A model generated the notes under the pieces. That model saw only the letters and a program-made list of their open reading frames with translations, was not told the DNA's origin and made no database searches. 64,000 bases of DNA from Levilactobacillus namurensis (GTDB lineage: Bacteria > Bacillota > Bacilli > Lactobacillales > Lactobacillaceae): NCBI RefSeq assembly GCF_032197885.1, contig NZ_CP134159.1:1860001-1924000 (forward strand), written 5' to 3'. Shown here piece after piece: positions 48,848-57,899 of the stretch. Each line of letters starts with the position of its first letter. The first letter of the stretch is position 1. The position numbers and the translations under genes are program-made.

Positions 48848-49993
48848 ATGACGCAAAGTCCTCGAGTTCCCGTCAATCCTAAAATTTTAGATTGGGCTAT
48901 TGAACATGGCGAAAAGAGTCGTTCGGAGTTAGCTCAAAAGTACCCAGTGGATGCATGGCGTAATTCCGACAGTCATGACAATCCCACGTTTAAACAGCTC
49001 CAACGATTTAGCCAAGACACCCATATTCCCTTTAACTACTTCTTTGGGACAGAAGTTCCCCGCGAAGAGAATACCTTCGTTAAATTCAGAACAGTCAACA
49101 ATGCCTCAGTTCAGCCAAGCCGACGTCTAATCGACACCATCCACATGATGGAATCTAGACAAGCTTGGATGAAAGATGATCTGTTGAACCAAAATGAACA
49201 TCATCGCTTTGGTCTTTTACATCAAGTTAACCTCAAGATGAGTCCAACCACCGTAGCAACTACCGTCTTAAATCTGCTAACCCTGTCCGAATCACTAGGA
49301 ACTTCAATGACCGATGAAGACTTTTTCACACTACTACGGACTAAAATTAGCGCCTTAGGCATCATGGTCATGCAAAATGGTATTGTGGGTACTAATACTC
49401 ACCGTCCCCTTGATGTGACCGAGTTTCGGGCTTTTGTGCTGATTGATCCGGTCGTCCCCCTCATCTTTATTAATAGCGCTGATAGTAAGAAAGCTAAGAT
49501 TTTTTCACTACTCCATGAATTCATCCACGTGTTATTGGGGCAAAGCGAAGTGCTTAACGTTGCTCCAGATACGGCTCTTCAAAATGAGCGGTGGATCAAT
49601 CGGGTGACCATCAATGTCTTAATGCCGCCGACTGCTGTAAAAGCTAGTTTGGCGCCGAAACAACCTGCCTCGGCTAATCTCAAATTTCTCTCCCGGCGAT
49701 TCCATACCAGCCTTGTCGCCACAGCTATCCAGCTAAAGTCAATGCACCTCTATGACGATCGACTCATCGACTGGGCTGAGAAGGAACAGGCTACTGGTCT
49801 AAAAAGAAAACCCAAATCAACTGGCGGTGACTTTTACAACACTGCCCTTTCACGAGTAGACCGCCGCTTCGCTAACGCTGTCATCAATCATGAAGCAAGC
49901 GGTCAACTGGCAATCACTTCAGCTGCTTCCATGCTAGGTGTCTCGCTAAAAACTTACGATGCCACAGTAGACCGAATTTTAGGATTGGCGTGA
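48848..49993 (+). CDS. ImmA/IrrE-type metallopeptidase with N-terminal HTH (antitoxin-like)
   Basis: The 381-residue protein begins MTQSPRVPVNPKILDWAIEH with an XRE-like region and continues with an ImmA/IrrE peptidase domain carrying the zinc motif LLHEFIHVLL (HExxH) near residue 225. AGGAGGTGATTTTC precedes the ATG at 48848. The PIN-like DUF4411 gene starts four bases after its stop. This pairing is a recurrent toxin-antitoxin-like arrangement, with this protein as regulator/antitoxin. Confidence 0.85.
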   Translation: MTQSPRVPVNPKILDWAIEHGEKSRSELAQKYPVDAWRNSDSHDNPTFKQLQRFSQDTHIPFNYFFGTEVPREENTFVKFRTVNNASVQPSRRLIDTIHMMESRQAWMKDDLLNQNEHHRFGLLHQVNLKMSPTTVATTVLNLLTLSESLGTSMTDEDFFTLLRTKISALGIMVMQNGIVGTNTHRPLDVTEFRAFVLIDPVVPLIFINSADSKKAKIFSLLHEFIHVLLGQSEVLNVAPDTALQNERWINRVTINVLMPPTAVKASLAPKQPASANLKFLSRRFHTSLVATAIQLKSMHLYDDRLIDWAEKEQATGLKRKPKSTGGDFYNTALSRVDRRFANAVINHEASGQLAITSAASMLGVSLKTYDATVDRILGLA

Positions 49994-49997
49994 GAAT

Positions 49998-50498
49998 ATG
50001 GACTATTTATTGGACTCAAACTCATTAATTGACGCGCATAAGAAATGGTACCGGCCTGAGGTCTTTAAATCCGTTTGGACCTTTCTGGCAACTGCACCCA
50101 ATGTGAAAATGACAACCTTTGTCTACGATGAAATCCAATATCCTCAGCAACTTGTCAATTGGACTCATCAAACCTTCAAAACTCAACAGATTCAACCTGA
50201 CGATGCGACCATCCAAGTCTATCGCGAAATCATGAACTGGATTTCCGTATCGCAGCGTTGGAATCCTGCAGGAATTGCCCAGTGGCAATCTCCCTACAAG
50301 GCTGATCCTTGGCTGATTGCTACAGCTCAAATTCATCATCAATCTATTGTGACAATGGACGGAAACGGACACGTGACAATGCCTAGCATTGGTGTTTTTT
50401 CTGGTAAGGAGCCTAAGATTGCCGCCGTTGCGCATCAGTTTGGTGTCACCACCATACCGCTCTATGAACTGCTATCCCAACTACACTTATCGTTATAG
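49998..50498 (+). CDS. DUF4411 PIN-like protein (putative toxin)
   Basis: A 166-residue protein beginning MDYLLDSNSLIDAHKKWYRP. Acidic residues of a PIN nuclease site are in place: LLDSN, FVYDEIQ, KADPWLIATA and VTMDGN. DUF4411 proteins are coded next to ImmA/IrrE-like regulators and are thought to be RNases of toxin-antitoxin systems. No activity can be inferred beyond the fold. A strong terminator follows. Confidence 0.82.
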   Translation: MDYLLDSNSLIDAHKKWYRPEVFKSVWTFLATAPNVKMTTFVYDEIQYPQQLVNWTHQTFKTQQIQPDDATIQVYREIMNWISVSQRWNPAGIAQWQSPYKADPWLIATAQIHHQSIVTMDGNGHVTMPSIGVFSGKEPKIAAVAHQFGVTTIPLYELLSQLHLSL

Positions 50499-50506
50499 TC
50501 ATGACC

Positions 50507-50538
50507 AGAGACAAGCCAACCTGCTTGTCTCTTTTTTA
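50507..50538 (+). terminator. Terminator after the ImmA-DUF4411 pair
   Basis: AGAGACAAGC, a six-base loop, GCTTGTCTCT and six Ts. Confidence 0.92.
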
Positions 50539-50585
50539 ATGGCGCTGAACTGACAATTGCACAGCCCCTAAACATCTCCCAACCC

Positions 50586-50624
50586 AAAAAGAACCGCCCC
50601 AACCTACCTGGTCAGAACGGTTCT
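50586..50624 (-). terminator. Terminator after cydB
   Basis: AGAACCG and CGGTTCT pair across a 21-base loop, followed on the minus strand by five Ts. Confidence 0.7.
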
Positions 50625-50645
50625 CAGAAGTTTTCAATTTACATG

Positions 50646-51656
50646 TTAAGCACTCTGCTTGGGTGACGCCAACCGCTTGTAGAAGACCCAGTAACTCCAG
50701 ATGAAGTAGACCAGGACAATCGGCAAGATGGAGAAGGTCAGAATGGTCATCAGATGCAGCGTGTACGGCGAATTCGACGAGTTCTTAATCAACAGGCTGT
50801 ACGCCGGATTATTGGCGACCATGACCCGCGGGAACAACCCGTTGAAGATCAAGACGACCACGCTAATCAACGACAAACCACTGCCCACGAAGGATAACCA
50901 CTCGTGGTTACCCAGGACACCCCAGTAGGCCAACGCGGTGACCACGACCAGGAAGGCCACGATAACCGTGGTGCTCAGTGGCTTCTTCTGGAAGAAGTCG
51001 GTGTAGACGAACAGCAGGATGGCGAAGACCACTTCCCCGGCGAACAGAACCGGGTAGAGAATCTTGTTCCAAGCCCGGGCCCGGTCACGCAGGCCGCCTT
51101 CGGTCTTCAACCGGATGAAGTTCAAGCCGTGGACCAAACATAAGACGGTCACGGCAACCCCACCTACGATGGAGAACAGGTTAACGTAGTCCGTGAAGTG
51201 CGCGGTCATATCACCATTTTGGTCAATCGGCATCCCCTTGATCATGGCCGTGAACAGCATCCCGAAGAGGAACGCCGCACAACCACTTCCAATGGTACCG
51301 GCCCATTCCCAGAAGGTCTTCCAGGTCTGCGTCCGCATGTTCGCCCGGAACTCGAAGGACACGCCCCGGAAAATCAGCGCGGCCAGAATCAGGAACAAGA
51401 CCAGGTAGAACCCAGAGAACAACGTGGCATACCACATCGGGAACGAAGCAAACATCGCCCCGCCGGCCGTGATCAGCCAGACTTCGTTGCCGTCCCAGTG
51501 CGGGCCAATCGTCCGAATCACGACGTCCCGTTCCGCATCATTACGGGCGAAGCTCTTGATCAGCATGCCGACCCCGAAGTCGAACCCTTCGAGGAAGAAG
51601 AAACCACTGAACAGGACGCCAATAAGGATAAACCAGAGTAATTGTAAGTTAGTCAT
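50646..51656 (-). CDS. cydB: Cytochrome bd ubiquinol/menaquinol oxidase subunit II
   Basis: CydB is the structural subunit of the bd-type quinol oxidase. The 336-residue protein has about eight membrane segments and begins MTNLQLLWFILIGVLFSGFF, with LEGFDFGVGMLIKSFARND and GPHWDGNEVWLITAGGAMFA, both characteristic. The ATG at 51656 lies within the cydA stop region (ATGACTAA), with GGGGG upstream, so the two are coupled. The ORF start at 51707 lacks a site. Confidence 0.97.
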   Translation of the reverse strand: MTNLQLLWFILIGVLFSGFFFLEGFDFGVGMLIKSFARNDAERDVVIRTIGPHWDGNEVWLITAGGAMFASFPMWYATLFSGFYLVLFLILAALIFRGVSFEFRANMRTQTWKTFWEWAGTIGSGCAAFLFGMLFTAMIKGMPIDQNGDMTAHFTDYVNLFSIVGGVAVTVLCLVHGLNFIRLKTEGGLRDRARAWNKILYPVLFAGEVVFAILLFVYTDFFQKKPLSTTVIVAFLVVVTALAYWGVLGNHEWLSFVGSGLSLISVVVLIFNGLFPRVMVANNPAYSLLIKNSSNSPYTLHLMTILTFSILPIVLVYFIWSYWVFYKRLASPKQSA

Positions 51657-53100
51657 GGTTGAACGCCCCCTTCGAGTAAGGATCAATGTCAGTGTCACTG
51701 GCCGCATAGCCGTCGGTATTGTCCGCGTCCGGTCCGGCCTTTAGAGTCCGGTGACTCAGGACAATCATGACGACTCCCATGCCGGCAAACATCAGGAAGT
51801 AGATAATGTTTGAGGTCAGCAGCGAAGCCACGGAAACGTTTGGCGATACCGCGTCCGCGATGGTCAACAGGCCGTAAACCACCCACGGGTACCGACCGAA
51901 TTCCGTGATGAACCAACCACAGGTGTTCACGATAAATGGTAGCCACAGGCAGATCCCCATGATGTACAGGAACCAGCGCTGCTTCATAATGGCTTGCGAC
52001 TTCTTACGGTTCATAATCAGTCCAACCACGGCAAGCAAGGCAAATAACGCGGCGGCACCGGACATGATCCGGAAGCTCCAGAATAAGGTGTTGGTTGGCA
52101 CGTAGTAGTTGATGTCTTTACCGAATTTCTTATCGTACTTGGCGTGCAACTCTTTATTGGCCTGGTTCATCCCAGTCACGGTCCCGGTCAATTTATGGTA
52201 ACTCAATAAGTTCAAAACATACGGAACATCCACGGACCAGGTGGTCTTGTGCGCCTTGGTATCGAAGCCCGCAATGGCCGTCCATTCACCTTTTTCCGTC
52301 GAGTTCTTGTAGAGCCCTTCCATGGCCCCGACCTTCATCGGCTGGTTATTCAGTAGGTAACGCATCTGCGTGTCCCCACTGGCAATGGAGCCTAACGAGA
52401 AGATCAAGCCGATGACCAAGGCCACCTGCAGGGACTTCCGGTAGAACGTGACGTGGTCCTTCTTCAGCAACCGCCAAGCGGAGCAACCCGCGATGACAAA
52501 GGCAGCGGTTACAAATGCCCCGAAAATAACGTGGGGGAATTCGTTCCAAAGTTGGGGGTTCCCCACGATGGCACCGAAGTCGACCATCTGTACGTGGCCG
52601 GTCTGCTTGTTAATGATGTAGCCCAATGGGTTCTGCATGAAACTATTCGCGGCCAAAATCCATAGTGCTGATAGAGAAGACCCAAACATAACTAACCAAA
52701 TAAATAACGTGTGGACCCACTTATTGAAGCGGTCCCAAGTAAACATCCACATGCCGATGAACGTGGATTCCATGAAGAACGCGGCTAACGCTTCGATGGC
52801 TAACGGCGCCCCGAAGATGTCCCCCATGAACCGTGAGTATTCCGACCAGTTCATCCCAAATTGGAATTCTTGGATGATCCCGGTCACGACCCCTACGGCG
52901 AAGCTATACAGGAAAATCTTGCCCCAGAACTGGGCCATCTTCTTGTAGTCTTCGTCGCCTTTAACGGCGTACATCGTTTCCATGACGGCAACGACAAAGG
53001 CCAACCCGATGGAAAACGGAACAAAGAAGAAATGGAAAACGGTCGTCATCCCGAATTGGAATCGTGCTAAGCCTAGAATATCTAGACCAACATTAAGCAT
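51649..53100 (-). CDS. cydA: Cytochrome bd quinol oxidase subunit I
   Basis: CydA carries the three hemes and the quinol site. The 483-residue protein has RFQFGMTTVFHFFFVPFSIG with a heme-ligand His, the FGMNWSEYSRFMGDIFG segment, and GRYPWVVYGLLTIADAVSPN near the C-terminus. The Q-loop is the short type of Gram-positive bacteria. GGGGAGG lies before the ATG. Together with MenA and the prenyl synthase at 13-15 kb, this points to heme- and menaquinone-dependent respiration. Confidence 0.97.
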   Translation of the reverse strand: MLNVGLDILGLARFQFGMTTVFHFFFVPFSIGLAFVVAVMETMYAVKGDEDYKKMAQFWGKIFLYSFAVGVVTGIIQEFQFGMNWSEYSRFMGDIFGAPLAIEALAAFFMESTFIGMWMFTWDRFNKWVHTLFIWLVMFGSSLSALWILAANSFMQNPLGYIINKQTGHVQMVDFGAIVGNPQLWNEFPHVIFGAFVTAAFVIAGCSAWRLLKKDHVTFYRKSLQVALVIGLIFSLGSIASGDTQMRYLLNNQPMKVGAMEGLYKNSTEKGEWTAIAGFDTKAHKTTWSVDVPYVLNLLSYHKLTGTVTGMNQANKELHAKYDKKFGKDINYYVPTNTLFWSFRIMSGAAALFALLAVVGLIMNRKKSQAIMKQRWFLYIMGICLWLPFIVNTCGWFITEFGRYPWVVYGLLTIADAVSPNVSVASLLTSNIIYFLMFAGMGVVMIVLSHRTLKAGPDADNTDGYAASDTDIDPYSKGAFNHD

Positions 53101-53156
53101 TGTTCTAACCTCCCCAAACGTTATGTGTATGAATAAATAATTGCTAGCTTATCCTC

Positions 53157-53185
53157 ATTATATCGAGTGATAAGCCAATATTCAA
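53157..53185 (-). promoter_or_regulatory. Promoter of cydAB
   Basis: On the minus strand TTGAAT (53185-53180), a 17-bp spacer and a consensus TATAAT (53162-53157) lie about 57 bp before cydA. Confidence 0.78.
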
Positions 53186-53307
53186 TGATTCACCTTGATG
53201 TTTTGCGCAAAAGCTTCTTTTTCTGTCTATTTTTTTAGCATTAAGGCAACTCAACTAAGTAACATATTCGCAGAAGTGTGCTACTAGGCTTCTGTGGTGG
53301 GGGGCAT

Positions 53308-53466
53308 CCGCCTTACCGGGCGGCCAGACAGGGCTGGAACGCCGTGGGCACCACTTCGAGCCACAGAGCGGTCTCGAAGCTGGGCCTTATTCTAAGCCGG
53401 CTGAGGAACGCCAACTAAGAATAATTTCACGGCTGAGCCCTGTCTGGCCACCCTCTCGGCTCACAC
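53308..53466 (-). repeat. Structured intergenic repeat, family A, copy A3
   Basis: The outer stem GGGCGGCCAGACAGGGCT (53318-53335) pairs with 53436-53453 with one mismatch. Relative to A1 and A2 the stem has ACAGGGCT/AGCCCTGT instead of ACAAGGCT/AGCCTTGT, a compensatory change on both arms. Both inner hairpins are present. Confidence 0.88.
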
Positions 53467-53512
53467 TGGTGATGAAATTGACTAACCGTTTGAAATGACT
53501 TTCCCACTACCG

Positions 53513-53717
53513 TTAGGCCCCAACAGCCGATAGGGCCCAGCCGGTGACATTAGCGTTAGGCCAGAGGGTTTCTGGCCTTAGGCTAATGCCGAGCTTTGAG
53601 ATTCGCGGGTTTAGCGAAGCTCAAAGTCGTGCCCACTGGCGTCACGGCCCTGCCAATCGGCTGTTGGGGCCGTCTGCATCCGTCAGTTGTCCCCCTTTAC
53701 TCCGGTCCGGTAAGGCG
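53513..53717. repeat. Structured intergenic repeat, family B, copy B1
   Basis: A 16-bp perfect outer stem (GGCCCCAACAGCCGAT at 53516-53531 with 53656-53671) differs in sequence from family A but encloses the same plan: a CATTAGC...GCTAATG hairpin (53548-53588) and a CTTTGAGATTCGC/GCGAAGCTCAAAG hairpin, then GTGCCCACTGGCGT. It ends with TCCGGTAAGGCG, the family A right end. Confidence 0.82.
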
Positions 53718-53851
53718 TATGGGTAAGCGGATGCACCATCCCCCGTTTGCTGAGCGGTTAAACCTGATTTTCCCCACTAAATGGTACGGTAAATGGCGGG
53801 AGACGTGCTACACTAGGGACAGTCAATTTTACCCTCAAGGAGGTCTTTTTC

Positions 53852-54799
53852 ATGACGGAACGTATCTTATTACTTTATCCCCTGACCCCGGACCAGCGGC
53901 ATCGCTTGGACGCGCTGGACGCAGAGTTCTACACGCCCGACACCTACCAGGACGCCACCGGGCCCATCACCAGCATCTTCGGCTGGAGCGCACTGGGTGA
54001 TCAGGTCTTAAAGGACCCCCGCAACCAGGTCCACTGGATTCAGACCTTTAGTGCCGGTATCGACTACCTGCCGCTCGACTGGTTGGCCGAACACCAAGTG
54101 GCCCTGACCAACGCCAGTGGCGTCTACTCTCCGGCCATCGCCGAATCCACCATCGGGTACCTGCTCTACTTCCTGCGGGGCTTCGACGGGGCCGTTCAAA
54201 ACCAAGCCGGCCACTTCTGGCAACAACCGAACCGTAACGACCTGCATAGCCTGTCCGAACAACGAGTGGTCATCTACGGGACCGGGAGCATCGGTCAGGC
54301 CATCGCGAAGCTCCTCCGCGGTTTTGGCAACGCACCTTACGGGGTCAACCGTACGGGGCACCCCGTCGACGGCTTCCAGCAGACCGTCAGCCTGGATCAC
54401 GACGCCGAACTCTTAAAGGACGCCGACATCGTGATCAACAACATGCCGGCGACCGACGCGACCATCCACTACTTCAACGCCGCCTTCTTCCAACAGTTGA
54501 CCGGCTTACGGGTCTTCGTCAACGTCGGCCGGGGCAGTTCCGTGAACACCACTGCGTTGATGCAGGCCTTAGACAAACGGGAAGTTCTAAACGCCGCTTT
54601 AGACGTCTTCGAGACCGAACCCCTTCCTCGTGAATCCAAGCTCTGGGACTACGCTAACGTCTTAATCACGCCGCACCAGACTGGATTCTCCGTGGCCAAC
54701 AACCGGCCCATCTTCGAACTCTTCTACCAGAACCTCACCAGCTACCTCGCCGATGGCCACTTGGCCGTGAACCAAGTCGACCCTCAACGCGGGTATTAA
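53852..54799 (+). CDS. D-isomer-specific 2-hydroxyacid dehydrogenase family protein
   Basis: A 315-residue NAD(P)-dependent oxidoreductase of the phosphoglycerate/2-hydroxyacid dehydrogenase family. The nucleotide site is VIYGTGSIGQAIAKLLRGFG. The catalytic Arg is in VNVGRGSSVNTTALMQAL, the Glu in DVFETEPLP and the His in VLITPHQTG. AAGGAGG lies before the ATG, and an extended -10 (GTGCTACACT, 53805-53814) precedes it. The substrate cannot be read. A terminator follows, so it is a single-gene unit. Confidence 0.9.
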   Translation: MTERILLLYPLTPDQRHRLDALDAEFYTPDTYQDATGPITSIFGWSALGDQVLKDPRNQVHWIQTFSAGIDYLPLDWLAEHQVALTNASGVYSPAIAESTIGYLLYFLRGFDGAVQNQAGHFWQQPNRNDLHSLSEQRVVIYGTGSIGQAIAKLLRGFGNAPYGVNRTGHPVDGFQQTVSLDHDAELLKDADIVINNMPATDATIHYFNAAFFQQLTGLRVFVNVGRGSSVNTTALMQALDKREVLNAALDVFETEPLPRESKLWDYANVLITPHQTGFSVANNRPIFELFYQNLTSYLADGHLAVNQVDPQRGY

Positions 54800-54804
54800 G
54801 TCTA

Positions 54805-54895
54805 AGAGTGGGACAAAAGGCGATTAGCCAGTGAGCATTAACGTTATTAGCAAGAACAAAGGAGGTCTGGGAATTTTGTCCCAGGCCTTTTTTAG
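54805..54895 (+). repeat. Family C repeat, short copy
   Basis: GAGTGGGACAAAAGGCGATT and the next 20 bases match the left arm of the hairpin at 42720. Here the right arm is replaced by the terminator stem, whose TTTTGTCCC part complements GGGACAAAA at the start. Confidence 0.7.
54864..54893 (+). terminator. Terminator after the hydroxyacid dehydrogenase
   Basis: GGTCTGGGA (54864-54872) pairs with TCCCAGGCC (54879-54887) and is followed by six Ts. Confidence 0.88.
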
Positions 54896-55020
54896 GTCAC
54901 CTGGTAAAGTTAGTTGTCTCCAAATAATTAAGGATTGTAAGCTAGCCATGAATTCTAAATTGGCCGCCTCGCCTTACCCCCTTACTCGTGCTAGGCTAAA
55001 ACTACAAGGGGGAGATAACA

Positions 55021-55335
55021 ATGAGACACAAAACTATCGTGATGGGGACCACGTTTAGTCAACCAACGTTTAAGAAGCGGGCAATGACGATTATTTCACC
55101 GTTTATCAATGAGCCGTTCGTTCAACAACTGGTCTGTGTGAACTACGATCCACAACGCCGTGATCCGGCCGATTGTTCCGTCGTACTCTACTCCAAATCT
55201 CACCAATTCCTGGCTTTGAAGGATTGTTCCGGCGAGGAAGCTCACCAGCCGCAGAACATCCTCCAACTCTCCGACGCCGACGAGGTCTTCCACACCGACG
55301 TAGACGCGGATTCCATTTTCCTGCATCAATTCTAG
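55021..55335 (+). CDS. Hypothetical protein, 104 residues
   Basis: The frame begins MRHKTIVMGTTFSQPTFKKR after a strong AAGGGGGAGATAACA site, which decides it over the overlapping minus-strand frame. It is soluble, acidic toward the C-terminus (LQLSDADEVFHTDVDADSIF) and has one Tyr-Asp-Pro motif (VCVNYDPQRRDPADC). I do not recognise a family. It stands alone between a terminator and a family B repeat. Confidence 0.6.
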   Translation: MRHKTIVMGTTFSQPTFKKRAMTIISPFINEPFVQQLVCVNYDPQRRDPADCSVVLYSKSHQFLALKDCSGEEAHQPQNILQLSDADEVFHTDVDADSIFLHQF

Positions 55336-55368
55336 AACTTGTTTTGAGGTTAAATTGCAAATGAATTC

Positions 55369-55520
55369 GGTCCCGGTAACCGCTAGAGCCGTGACGCCTG
55401 TGGGCACGATTTCAAGCTTCGCCCAACCCGCGAATCTTGAAACTCGGCCTTGGCCTAGGCTGAGAAAACCACTCAGCCAACGCCAATTTCACTGGCTGAG
55501 CTCTAGCGGCCACCGGGACC
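55369..55520. repeat. Structured intergenic repeat, family B, copy B2
   Basis: Outer stem GGTCCCGGT + CCGCTAGAGC (55369-55389) pairs with GCTCTAGCGG + ACCGGGACC (55500-55520). The inner hairpin CTTCGCCCAACCCGCGAA is the inverted counterpart of the B1 hairpin with its TTCGCGGGTT core, so it is inverted relative to B1. The outer stem sequence is unrelated to B1. Confidence 0.8.
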
Positions 55521-55564
55521 TTACGTTAGTGCTCAACTAACCTGTATTGATGACCATTACTGTG

Positions 55565-55720
55565 TAAGCCGTGAGGGTGGCCAGACAGGGCTCAGCCGTG
55601 AAATTATTCTTAGTTGGCGTTCCTCAGCCGACTTAGAATAAGGCCCAGCTTTGAGACCGCCCTGTGGCTCGAAGTGGTGCCCACGGCGTTCCAGCTCTGT
55701 CTGACCGCCCGGTAAGGCGA
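55565..55720 (+). repeat. Structured intergenic repeat, family A, copy A4
   Basis: Same orientation as A1. The outer stem GGGTGGCCAGACAGGGCT (55575-55592) pairs with 55693-55710 with a few mismatches. Both inner hairpins, loop GTTCCTCA and the GTGCCCACGGCGT block are present. Confidence 0.88.
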
Positions 55721-55774
55721 GTAAAACCACAATAGTTGCTTAAAAGTGCCAATTTCTTTCATTTAACAAAGCCA

Positions 55775-55806
55775 GGCCCGCAAACTCACGTGTTTGCGGG
55801 CCTTTT
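55775..55806 (+). terminator. Hairpin with T-run on the plus strand
   Basis: GGCCCGCAAAC (55775-55785), a six-base loop, GTTTGCGGGCC (55792-55802) and TTTTAT. It faces the lacS terminator. Confidence 0.75.
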
Positions 55807-55815
55807 ATCATAGCT

Positions 55816-55850
55816 AAAAAACACCGGAGAAACGGATTGTCTCTCCAGTG
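55816..55850 (-). terminator. Terminator after the lacS-type gene
   Basis: On the minus strand CACTGGAGA and TCTCCGGTG pair with one mismatch and are followed by six Ts. Confidence 0.85.
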
Positions 55851-55862
55851 CTTAACCGTTAA

Positions 55863-57812
55863 CTATTCAGTTTTTAACGTCAAATCTAAGATTGGGTCGC
55901 CTTGGTGGACCTCACCGGTCGTCTTCGCTGGTTTGAATGGTGCCAAGTCGCCGTGGTTGGTGACCACCACCATCACGGTATCGTCCAGGCCCGCCTTGTG
56001 AATGGCTGGGGCCCAGAACTCAATCAACTTCTGTCCGGCCGTGACGTGCTCGCCCTCTGTCACGTATTGGACGAACCCGGTCCCCTGCATGGTGACTGTG
56101 TCGACCCCAATATGGATCAGTAACAAGACCCCGTTATCCGACCGTAACCCAATCGCGTGGCGGGTCGGAAAGGTCGCCTCGACCACTCCGTCGAACGGCG
56201 CACAGACCTCACCGTCACTAGGCTTAATGGCGAACCCTTCGCCCATCTTCCCCGAAGCGAAGCTCTGTTCCGCCACTTGCTGTAAGGAGACCAGTTCCCC
56301 ACTCACGGGAACCTGAACCGTCGTGGTACCGGCAAGTTCTTGTTGGATATCCTCGGGATTCTGGTTAGTGTCCAGGTGTTCGTGCCAAGTCTTTTCCAAC
56401 TCGTCCACGATTTGGGCGTGCTGCTTTTCATCCAGCGTAACCTTCTTGAAGAAGATGAAGGTCCCTGCCAGGACCAGCAGCGTCGGTAACCCGAACATGA
56501 AGAGCTTGAAGACCAATTGGCCGTGACCGGTAATATCGCCGGCCGTTGCCCCCGTGGTCATTCCAGCTAGAACTGCGGCGATTCCCACGATCCCGTTGGA
56601 AATCGCGCCCCCTAATTTATCCAGCAATGGCCGGACGGACAGGGTCAGGGATTCGTCCCGGTGCCCGAACTTCAATTGCCCGTATTCCACGGAGTCACTC
56701 AGAATCATCAAGACTACCAAGAAAATCAGCGGTTGTGGAATGAAGAACAGGACCGCAGAGAACAAGACCATCGGCAGGGAGTCCCCGGCGACCGTGAAGC
56801 AAGCCAGCGAGACTAGCATGATGGCAATCGAGAGGAAGAAGACTTTCCGCCGACTGAACTTCCGCGCTAGGGGTGGGAAGGCCAAGACGGAGAAGACCCC
56901 GATCACGGCGTTTAACGTCGCCAACAGACTGAATTGCCCGGGTTTCCCCAGAATATAAGTAAAGTAGTAGAATTCCATGGCGTTGGTGATGGCGATCCCG
57001 GACGTGTAGAGTCCGTAGGTCAGCGACAGCCACATCAGCTGGTCATTACGGCCCAAGACCTTGAAGACCCCGCGCACCGTGGTCTTTTCGGTGTTCTTCC
57101 GCAACTCGGAATCATTTTCCTTAGTCCCCAGCCCCACCACGATGGCGGAGATCCAGGAGAGCAGTGCGATGATTAGCCCAAAGGCGAACCACCCGCGCGT
57201 ATCCCCTTGACCGTGGTTGGCGTTCACGGAGAAGAAGACCACGATAGGCGTGACTACGACCCCCACGATGTTGGCCCCGATGGTCGAACCGACCCGGGCG
57301 TAAGTCGCGGTCTTTTCCCGTTCGACCGAGTCAAACGAAATCGCCGGAATCATGGACCAGAACCCCACGTCCTTGAAGGAGTAGAAGATGTCCATGGTGA
57401 TGTACAGAATCGCAAACAGAATTAAGTACAGAATCGGGTTCTTGGTGTTCAAGCCCCCCATGTTGGTGAACAGGATGGCTAAAACCACGGACCCAATCGT
57501 CCCCCCGGCAATGATCCAGGGCTTGAAGTGGCCCCACTTCGACCGGGTGTTGTCGATGGCGTTCCCAATCAGCGGATCAATGGCTAATTCCACGAACCGC
57601 AGGACGAAGATGATCGCCGTGATAGCCGCAATCATCTTACTTTGCGCCCCATCCGTCTTATCGAACAGGTGCGCCGTGACAAACATAATAAAGTACGTGG
57701 ACAACGTTGAATAAAAGGCATCGTGTCCAAACGCCCCAAATGAATAGGATAACCGGGAAACTAACTGCCGGGACTTGCTCTCTGCGGCTTCCGGTTGCTG
57801 TTGATTGACCAT
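55863..57812 (-). CDS. lacS: LacS-type galactoside permease with C-terminal EIIA domain
   Basis: A GPH-family sugar:cation symporter or exchanger fused to a PTS EIIA(Glc)-like regulatory domain. The first 470 residues have twelve membrane segments (start FGAFGHDAFYSTLSTYFIMF). The C-terminal 170 residues form the EIIA domain with APFDGVVEATFPTRHAIGL and the phospho-accepting His in LLLIHIGVDTV. Phosphorylation there tunes transport in LacS. Next to alpha-galactosidase it probably carries melibiose, raffinose or related galactosides. GAGG precedes the ATG. A family A repeat lies between it and the galactosidase gene upstream. Confidence 0.92.
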   Translation of the reverse strand: MVNQQQPEAAESKSRQLVSRLSYSFGAFGHDAFYSTLSTYFIMFVTAHLFDKTDGAQSKMIAAITAIIFVLRFVELAIDPLIGNAIDNTRSKWGHFKPWIIAGGTIGSVVLAILFTNMGGLNTKNPILYLILFAILYITMDIFYSFKDVGFWSMIPAISFDSVEREKTATYARVGSTIGANIVGVVVTPIVVFFSVNANHGQGDTRGWFAFGLIIALLSWISAIVVGLGTKENDSELRKNTEKTTVRGVFKVLGRNDQLMWLSLTYGLYTSGIAITNAMEFYYFTYILGKPGQFSLLATLNAVIGVFSVLAFPPLARKFSRRKVFFLSIAIMLVSLACFTVAGDSLPMVLFSAVLFFIPQPLIFLVVLMILSDSVEYGQLKFGHRDESLTLSVRPLLDKLGGAISNGIVGIAAVLAGMTTGATAGDITGHGQLVFKLFMFGLPTLLVLAGTFIFFKKVTLDEKQHAQIVDELEKTWHEHLDTNQNPEDIQQELAGTTTVQVPVSGELVSLQQVAEQSFASGKMGEGFAIKPSDGEVCAPFDGVVEATFPTRHAIGLRSDNGVLLLIHIGVDTVTMQGTGFVQYVTEGEHVTAGQKLIEFWAPAIHKAGLDDTVMVVVTNHGDLAPFKPAKTTGEVHQGDPILDLTLKTE

Positions 57813-57899
57813 GTTACTCGCCTCACCATTCTATTCGACCGCATTGCGCAGCCGAATCATCTTATTGATTTTATTGTGTAACTGATACTGCATGGTACA

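Noticed and set aside
55096..55407. A 103-codon minus-strand frame opposite the small gene at 55021
   Set aside because: The plus-strand frame has a strong ribosome binding site; the minus frame has none and is its shadow.
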